Part shown: positions 7,037-11,563 of the stretch, piece after piece
How positions within the stretch are numbered: the stretch's first letter is position 1
How the letters are laid out: each line of letters begins with the position of its first letter
Source of the DNA: Candidatus Hydrogenedentota bacterium
GTDB taxonomy: Bacteria; Hydrogenedentota; Hydrogenedentia; Hydrogenedentiales; CAITNO01
Length of the DNA stretch: 11,563 bases
Direction: 5' to 3'
Assembly: GCA_903922535.1 (NCBI GenBank)
Contig: CAIXUF010000940.1
Span: forward strand, 1 to 11,563
Program-made: the position numbers and the translations under genes
The notes under the pieces: model-generated
Seen by the model: the letters and a program-made list of their open reading frames with translations, nothing else
Databases searched by the model: none
Told to the model about the DNA's origin: nothing

Positions 7037-8431
7037 ATGGAACTCTCAAGACGGAACTTTCTCAGCGCATCCGCGGCGGCGATTGCCACGGGCGCGGCAA
7101 CGGGGTGCGCGACGTCCCGCCCGGGGGCGAAGGCAACCTCGGCGGTGATTGTCGCGGGCGCGATGGCCCAGGGCAGGGTCTTTGGCGCCAATGACAAGAT
7201 CAATGTGTGCGTGATGGGTTGCGGCGGCCGCGGCAGTTCGCACATTGACGGCTTCGCAGGCAAGGAGAATTCAGAGGTTGTGGCCCTGTGCGACCCCGAT
7301 TCGGAACACCTTGAAGGCCATGCCAAGCTGGTGGAAAAGAAGAGCGGCAAGAAACCCAAGCTCTACAAGGACATCCGTGAGGCGCTGGCGGACAAGGAAA
7401 TCGACGCGGTGTCGATTGCCACGCCGAACCACTGGCACACGCTGGGCGCGGTCTGGGCGGCCCAGGCGGGCAAGCACGTGTACGTGGAAAAGCCGGGATC
7501 GCACGACATTTTCGAGGGCCAGCAGCTTGTTGCCGCTGCCGAAAAGGGCAAAGTGGTCATGCAGCACGGCACGCAAAGCCGCTCCAGCGAGCGCTGGCTG
7601 CGCGACATCCCGCTGCTCCAGAGCGGCGAGATTATCGGACCGCTCTACATGGCGCGCGGCCTGTGCTACAAGAACGGCGGGCGCGGCGACCTGGGCATCA
7701 AGAAGGACTGCGATCCGCCGGCGACGCTTGATTGGGAAATCTGGCAGGGCCCGGCGTCGCGCCGCAAGTTTAACCCGCTCTATCACCCGTACAATTGGCA
7801 CTGGTTCTGGCACTACGGCAACGGCGAAATCGGCAACCAGGGCATCCACCAGCTTGACATCTGTGTGTGGGGCATGAACCGCGGCTTCCCGGTCCGCGTG
7901 GACAGCGTCGGCGGCCGTTACACCTACAAGGACGGCGCCGAGACGCCGAACACCAATATCGCCACCTACATCTATGAAGACGGCACCATGATGGTGTTCG
8001 AGGTGCGCAACCGCTTCACCAACAGCGAGGGCGGCGTGGAAATCGACGGCAAATTCCTCGAGGGCGTGGATGTGGGCAACCTCTTCTACGGCAACGGCGG
8101 TTACTATGTCGAGGGCCAGGGATTCTTTGACAAGTCGAACAAGCCCATCCCCGTGGACTACAGCAAGTACCCGAAGGTCGAAACCAAGGGCAACTGGGAG
8201 AACTTCCTGGCTGCGGTCAAGGCCGGCGACAAGAGCAAGGTGTTCGGCGACATGAAAGCCGCTCACCTGTCCTCCGGGCACGCCCACCTGGCCGGAATCT
8301 CCTACCGGGCGGGCACCTCGCTCGCTTTCGATCCCAAGGCGGAGAAATTCACCGGCTACAGGGCCGACGAGGCCAACAAGATGCTCAGCCGCGAATACGC
8401 GAAGGGCTTTGAAGTGCCCAAGCTGGCGTAA
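7037..8431 (+). CDS. Tat-exported Gfo/Idh/MocA family oxidoreductase
   Basis: 464-aa NAD(P)-dependent sugar dehydrogenase/oxidoreductase family. The twin-arginine motif SRRNFL (4-9) and an Ala-rich segment form a Tat signal; ATGC with Cys24 resembles a weak lipobox. Rossmann domain: GCGGRG (61-66), Asp86 after strand 2, SIATPNHWH (126-134), and the family motif EKP (151-153). The C-terminal alpha/beta domain carries WHWFWHYGNGEIGNQGIHQLD with His271 and Asp274, the likely catalytic or substrate-binding pair typical of planctomycete-type members and of related GH109 enzymes. Export by Tat would allow folding with cofactor in the cytoplasm. Start 7037 is chosen because AAGGAG (7021-7026) is ten bases upstream and the Tat motif follows directly; an ATG at 6956 in frame would put 27 odd residues before it. 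Probably last gene of the unit begun at 5510; the hairpin at 8480 follows. Substrate unknown. Confidence 0.94.
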   Translation: MELSRRNFLSASAAAIATGAATGCATSRPGAKATSAVIVAGAMAQGRVFGANDKINVCVMGCGGRGSSHIDGFAGKENSEVVALCDPDSEHLEGHAKLVEKKSGKKPKLYKDIREALADKEIDAVSIATPNHWHTLGAVWAAQAGKHVYVEKPGSHDIFEGQQLVAAAEKGKVVMQHGTQSRSSERWLRDIPLLQSGEIIGPLYMARGLCYKNGGRGDLGIKKDCDPPATLDWEIWQGPASRRKFNPLYHPYNWHWFWHYGNGEIGNQGIHQLDICVWGMNRGFPVRVDSVGGRYTYKDGAETPNTNIATYIYEDGTMMVFEVRNRFTNSEGGVEIDGKFLEGVDVGNLFYGNGGYYVEGQGFFDKSNKPIPVDYSKYPKVETKGNWENFLAAVKAGDKSKVFGDMKAAHLSSGHAHLAGISYRAGTSLAFDPKAEKFTGYRADEANKMLSREYAKGFEVPKLA

Positions 8432-8479
8432 GTGAACGCGGCGGCAGGCCTCCGTGCCGCAACAGGCCATGATTGAAAA

Positions 8480-8510
8480 GCGCCCCCCGCGCCTTGAGCG
8501 CGGGGGGCGC
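8480..8510. terminator. Perfect 13-bp GC hairpin, likely terminator
   Basis: GCGCCCCCCGCGC (8480-8492), loop CTTGA, GCGCGGGGGGCGC (8498-8510): every base pairs. It starts 48 bases after the oxidoreductase stop. On the + strand it is followed only by TGCGTATTATT, a poor T tract; read on the - strand it is followed by TTTTC, a somewhat better one. It probably ends the 5510-8431 transcript and may work in both directions. Confidence 0.75.
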
Positions 8511-8560
8511 TGCGTATTATTCCCCTCTGCGCACGTTGCCCGTCGGCAGTTTCGTGGCTG

Positions 8561-8657
8561 GCATGGACACTATGGGCGGTATGACCTCTATGGACGCACA
8601 CGTGAAACACCCGCCGACTTTTGTCCATGCTGTCCATACCGTCCATACTGTCCATGC
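8561..8657. repeat. 35-nt imperfect inverted repeat built from TGTCCATNC units
   Basis: The left arm (8561-8595) and right arm (8623-8657) match as reverse complements at 28 of 35 positions, 21 of the first 23; two of the mismatches would be G-U in RNA. The 27-base spacer contains CACGTG (8599-8604). The right arm is four 9-bp near-identical units: TGTCCATGC, TGTCCATAC, CGTCCATAC, TGTCCATGC. It lies between a terminator and a promoter. Function unknown; it could be a dispersed intergenic element. Confidence 0.8.
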
Positions 8658-8761
8658 AACTGAGGGATTGGGACTTTCCTTCCAAGCCGGACGTTCCTTG
8701 ATCCCAGAAGATGCAAAAGGAATAGGTATGCTATCAACTAATTCCCAATGTTACCCCCTGC

Positions 8762-8791
8762 TGGACACGGCTCCCCAACCTGTCCTATAGT
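8762..8791 (+). promoter_or_regulatory. Sigma70-like promoter of the exported protease-like gene
   Basis: TGGACA (8762-8767), 18 bases, TATAGT (8786-8791); each hexamer matches the consensus at 5 of 6. The expected transcript start is near 8798. This rules out the in-frame ATG at 8792 as the start of the next gene and favours 8849. Confidence 0.65.
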
Positions 8792-8848
8792 ATGCGCAAC
8801 GCGGGGTGGTCCTGCGTCTTCCCCATGCACAGAAAGGGCTGGTGTCTC

Positions 8849-9622
8849 ATGATGCGGTTGCGTGTTGCTGGTATGGTGCTTGCATTGGCGGGTTTGGCGG
8901 TGGTGTTTGCTCCGGGCTATGCTTCGGCCGACGAGGCCGCGCAGCAGGGGCGTGCGGTGTTCGACGCGGTCAAGGGCACCGTGATCACCATCGAGGCGGT
9001 CATCAGCGTGTCCTACGGGCAGGAGGAGCAGGAGGACAAGCAGGAGGCCAACGCCACGGTCATCTCGGCCGACGGCCTTGCGGTGCTGTCGCTCTCCGCC
9101 ATCGACCCCACCTCCATCATTCAGTCCATGGGCGACAGCAGCAAGGATGTGACCACCAAGCTGGTTTCGCTCAAGATGGTGTTTGCCGAGGGCAATGAGG
9201 CCCCGGCAGACGTGGTGCTTCGCGACAAAGACCTGGACCTTGCCTTCGTGCGGCCGACGGCCAAGCCGGCCCAGCCGCTTGCCTGTGTCAGCCTGGACAA
9301 CGCCGCCTCCGCGGCGCTGCTTGACCCCGTGGTGGTGATCGGCCAGTTGGGCGCGGTGGCCCAGCGCACGCATGTTGCCTTTATGGACCGCGTCGAGGGG
9401 TTGGTGGAAAAGCCGCGCAAGTTCTACATTCTCGGCGAGCACCGCGCCCGCCAGGTGGTGTGTTCGCCCGTGTTCACCATGGACAACAAGTTTGTGGGTA
9501 TCGGCGTGATGCGCGCGGTGAAGTCCGACAGCAGCGCCATGGGCAACAACGTGCTTGTGGTCGTGGTGCCCGGCGACCAGATAAAGGACTTGGTGGCCCA
9601 GGTTCCCGCCCGCAAGGAATAA
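8849..9622 (+). CDS. Exported trypsin/HtrA-fold protein lacking the catalytic triad
   Basis: 257-aa protein with a signal peptide (MMRLRVAGM, hydrophobic core, ASA cut before D28). The mature part follows the S1C/HtrA protease pattern: ATVISADGLAVLSLSAID (70-86) stands where proteases have the strand and the TxxH motif, DLDLAFVRP (128-136) matches the Asp motif, and VVCSPVFTMDNKFVGIGV (203-220) stands where GNSGGP and the following strands should be. By this alignment Asp130 is kept, but His is replaced by Ser83 and the Ser nucleophile by Val204. It is therefore probably a non-catalytic binding or scaffold protein. No PDZ domain follows. Start at 8849: AAAGGG (8833-8838) is ten bases upstream, whereas the in-frame ATG at 8792 overlaps the promoter and the ATG at 8825 has no ribosome site. 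An acidic/Gln patch (QEEQEDKQEA, 58-67) may be a surface loop. The fold call is by motif order only. Confidence 0.72.
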   Translation: MMRLRVAGMVLALAGLAVVFAPGYASADEAAQQGRAVFDAVKGTVITIEAVISVSYGQEEQEDKQEANATVISADGLAVLSLSAIDPTSIIQSMGDSSKDVTTKLVSLKMVFAEGNEAPADVVLRDKDLDLAFVRPTAKPAQPLACVSLDNAASAALLDPVVVIGQLGAVAQRTHVAFMDRVEGLVEKPRKFYILGEHRARQVVCSPVFTMDNKFVGIGVMRAVKSDSSAMGNNVLVVVVPGDQIKDLVAQVPARKE

Positions 9623-9633
9623 CCGGACTTTCT

Positions 9634-9657
9634 GCCTCGGAACACAGGTTCCAAGGC
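9634..9657 (+). terminator. Hairpin after the protease-like gene, possible terminator
   Basis: GCCTCGGAAC (9634-9643), loop ACAG, GTTCCAAGGC (9648-9657): nine of ten pairs, one C-A mismatch. A short T-rich stretch TCTTT follows at 9661-9665. It begins 11 bases after the stop at 9622. Moderate support. Confidence 0.5.
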
Positions 9658-9781
9658 GCCTCTTTGACACAAGGGACATTGGCAACGTTCGCCCGGCAAA
9701 AGGCTAATGCCTGTCTTTTCGTCCTTTGAGCCGGTGGCTTCCGCAAAGGCTCCGGGGCTCGGCCTGCCGGGCGGCGTTCGG

Positions 9782-9819
9782 TACAATCCCGCGCTTTCCC
9801 CCGCCCTGTCGTGTATAAT
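9782..9819 (+). promoter_or_regulatory. Tandem -10-like boxes before the GH36-like gene
   Basis: TACAAT (9782-9787) and a perfect TATAAT (9814-9819) lie 125 and 93 bases before ATG 9913. I do not find a good -35 at 16-18 bases from either, so this is tentative. Apart from these boxes and the hairpin at 9634, the 9623-9912 gap shows nothing clear. Confidence 0.35.
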
Positions 9820-9912
9820 CGGCCCCGGCCATCCTGTCGGGGCGTGCGAAATCCCGTGCATTGGGTTCGCGAAAGCCCCGGTTGAAACCGGAAATCTCGG
9901 AGAACAATTACC

Positions 9913-11563
9913 ATGCTCAAGCGGCACAACTTTTCATATCCCTGTTTTGGGGCACTGCTGGTGCTGACAGCCCTGTTCGGCCTTGTGTTGACGCCGGTAA
10001 CGGCTCAGGGAGCCGAAAAGGCCAAGGGGGCCAAGTCCACCGCGGCCAAGGCGGAGGCAAAGCCCGCCAAGGCGGACGCAAAACCGGCGGCAAAAGCGTC
10101 CAAGTCGTCCAAGGCCAAGAAGCAGGAAGAGGCGCCCTCGGACCGTATGCCCTGGTCGCTGCGGGACAGGTACACCTTTGCCAACGGCCCGCTGATGCTG
10201 GATTTCGCCAAGGACGACGGGGAATGGCGCATCCGTGTGAAGCCCGCCGTCGAGGGCGCAATGGACCAGGAAGTCTTGGTGAAGGACGTTGGTTTTGCCA
10301 TCGAACTGGCCGACGGATGCACGCTGAAAAGTGACGAAATCTACCGACAGGGGACCACACTGGACCGTGACAAATATACCGGCGACGTGGTCGGCGGCGG
10401 CACGCGATACACCGTACACTACGCTCTTGTGGATGGAGTGACCGTTTCCCACCAGTTGTCCTCGTTCGAGGGGTGGCCGTTTGTGACTTTGACGATCATG
10501 CTGCGCAACGACACGGCCGCGCCGATAACGGTGAACCGCGTGGTCACCGCATCGTTGGGCGCGGGCGGCGTGATGGGCCTTGGCCCGGAGGCAAAGTCGC
10601 GTTCGCGTTATCTCCAGGTGCGCGGCGGCTACCCGGTGTTCAGCAAGAACGAACTGCCCGTCGAGATGATGTTCCAGGACCCCAAGACGGGCTATGAACT
10701 GTCCATGGGCGTTGTGCCCTCCGGTTTGGCCGAGACGGGCATTGATCTCCAGTTCACCGGCGGGGTGTGGCAGGGGCGCATTGCCAGCGAGTACAAGCCC
10801 GGGCATGTGATCAAACCGGGCGAGACTTTCGAGGCGGACACCGTCTGGGTGTCCTTTGGCGCGCTGCCGTTCCAGTCGGACACGCAGTTTTCCTGGCTGA
10901 TGCGCAACATGAAGTGGCCGGCCAAGCCGGAGAGCGTGCCGCGCGCGTGGGTGACCGTGCCGGACACGGAAGACCTGGCCGCGCTGGTAAATGAGGCGAA
11001 GTCGGCCCAGTCCTACGGCGTGTTTCACGCGCTCATCCCGGGCAACTGGGAAGGCAAGCCGGGGCTCCATGGAGGGCGGCACGCCGCGCTACCCGAAAGA
11101 CATCGCCAAGGCGGCCAAGGAACTGCGCAACGCGGGCTGCACGCCGGGCATCACGGTGGACCCGCTCGCCGTGCAGGGCAGTGTCGGGCAGACCGGCAAA
11201 TCCGCCGATGGACAGACCTGGGCCAATCCCGCCGATACCGCCACGGCCGCGGCGCTTCAGAAACGCATGCAGAAACTGATTGACATGGGCTTCGGTTTCA
11301 TTGTGGTCGAGCGCACGCACATTCCCGACGAGGTGCTGGCGGGCTTCGGCATTTCGCGCGCCGAGGCGGAATGGCGCGCCGTCGGCGTTGCATCCGCGGC
11401 GGCTGCCGCCGCAGGCGGCAAGACATGCGTCTTCCCCGCGTCCGAGACCAAAGTGAAGCCGGAGCGCGATGCGTGGCTGGAGGCGGCCGCCGCAGTGGCG
11501 CGCACGGCCGAGTTTGGGACGGGTGTGGGTCCCGTCACGCTGGAGGCCAAGGGACTCAATGCC
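9913..11563 (+). CDS. Exported GH36/melibiase-like protein, apparently frameshifted, runs past window end
   Basis: Signal peptide 1-31 (ALLVLTALFGLVL, VTA before Q32), then a Lys/Ala/Pro-rich linker (about 35-73), then a beta-sandwich like the N-terminal domain of GH36 alpha-galactosidases (about 85-300; DGVTVSHQLSSFEGWPFVTLTI), and the start of a TIM barrel (about 335 on). The first frame is native-looking to GNWEGKPG (to about 11061), then turns into Arg/His/Gln-rich sequence up to a stop at 11281-11283. The +1 frame reads SMEGGTPRYPKDIAKAAKEL and on without a stop to base 11563, ending on a whole codon. Removing one G from GGGG 11061-11064 joins the two as PGSMEGG. The barrel matches melibiases at the level of PKDIAKAAKELRNAGCTPGI, but the strand expected to carry the nucleophile Asp reads FGFIVVERTH, so it may be inactive or divergent. 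SD GGAG (9899-9902) is ten bases before ATG. It may be a pseudogene or a sequencing error. Confidence 0.75.
11061..11064 (+). other. Probable frameshift site (GGGG run)
   Basis: The frame with sensible protein changes from that of base 9913 to the next one here. The second frame has a stop at 10988-10990, so the switch must occur after that; protein quality places it at this G run. One G too many explains it fully. Confidence 0.8.

Larger units (their letters stand above)
8432..8848. other. 417-base intergenic region: hairpin, inverted repeat, promoter
   Basis: Short open frames here on both strands have no ribosome site and read through the repeats (for example a Met-Asp-rich minus-strand frame produced by the TGTCCAT units). 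The region holds, in order, a GC-rich terminator-like hairpin, the TGTCCAT inverted repeat and the promoter of the next gene; each is listed separately. Confidence 0.75.

Noticed and set aside
7271..8470. 399-codon minus-strand open frame opposite the oxidoreductase
   Set aside because: His/Val/Ala/Arg-rich antisense product of a clearly coding + strand gene, no ribosome site or family motif.
8561..8657. CRISPR array made of the TGTCCAT units
   Set aside because: The units are 9 bp and directly adjacent, with no spacers; this is a tandem/inverted repeat, and no cas gene is near.
8738..9685. Minus-strand open frame opposite the protease-like gene
   Set aside because: His/Gly/Arg-rich antisense shadow that also runs through the promoter and the hairpin.
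9934..11082. Minus-strand open frame opposite the GH36-like gene
   Set aside because: Arg/His/Leu-rich shadow; the + strand has a signal peptide, ribosome site and family pattern.
11065..11283. Continuation of the GH36-like protein in the original frame to the stop at 11283
   Set aside because: Arg/His/Gln-rich composition typical of a wrong frame; the next frame carries the sensible continuation.

Overview
The window is GC-rich and gene-dense, and every supported gene lies on the + strand. The content (GH78 rhamnosidase, Tat-exported Gfo/Idh/MocA oxidoreductase, sugar phosphate isomerase/epimerase, a large beta-helix/PASTA surface protein with a GEGEP linker and a Cys-containing C-terminal membrane tail) fits a polysaccharide-degrading bacterium of the Planctomycetota/Verrucomicrobiota/Lentisphaerota/Hydrogenedentota kind. 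Ca. Hydrogenedentota is my best guess from the C-terminal tail style. This is an inference; there is no rRNA or phylogenetic marker here.

Layout. 2-2059: C-terminal part of a GH78 alpha-L-rhamnosidase, cut by the left edge. 2060-2461: 402-base gap with a C10 tract and two inverted repeats. 2462-5377: secreted 971-aa protein made of two duplicated beta-helix modules, three PASTA repeats, two EF-hand-like calcium loops and a CxxC + transmembrane tail. 5455-8510: what looks like one transcription unit, from a sigma70-like promoter through a DJ-1/PfpI protein (5510-6058), a TIM-barrel isomerase/epimerase (6089-6937) and a Tat-signal oxidoreductase (7037-8431) to a strong hairpin (8480-8510). 8561-8657: a 35-nt imperfect inverted repeat whose right arm is four 9-bp TGTCCATNC units. 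8762-8791: a second good promoter. 8849-9622: an exported trypsin-fold protein that has lost its catalytic His and Ser. 9634-9657: hairpin. 9913 to the right edge: an exported melibiase/GH36-like protein with an apparent +1 frameshift at a GGGG run (11061-11064); the restored frame stays open to the end of the window.

How it may fit together. The rhamnosidase, the oxidoreductase/isomerase pair and the GH36-like protein all point to uptake and processing of glycosides. An oxidoreductase beside a xylose-isomerase-like TIM barrel recalls systems that oxidise a sugar to a 3-keto form and then cleave or isomerise it; that is a hypothesis only. The most unusual items are the composite beta-helix/PASTA/EF-hand surface protein, the dead protease, the frameshifted and apparently catalytically degenerate glycosidase-like protein, and the TGTCCAT inverted repeat. 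I see no CRISPR array, transposase, tRNA or rRNA.
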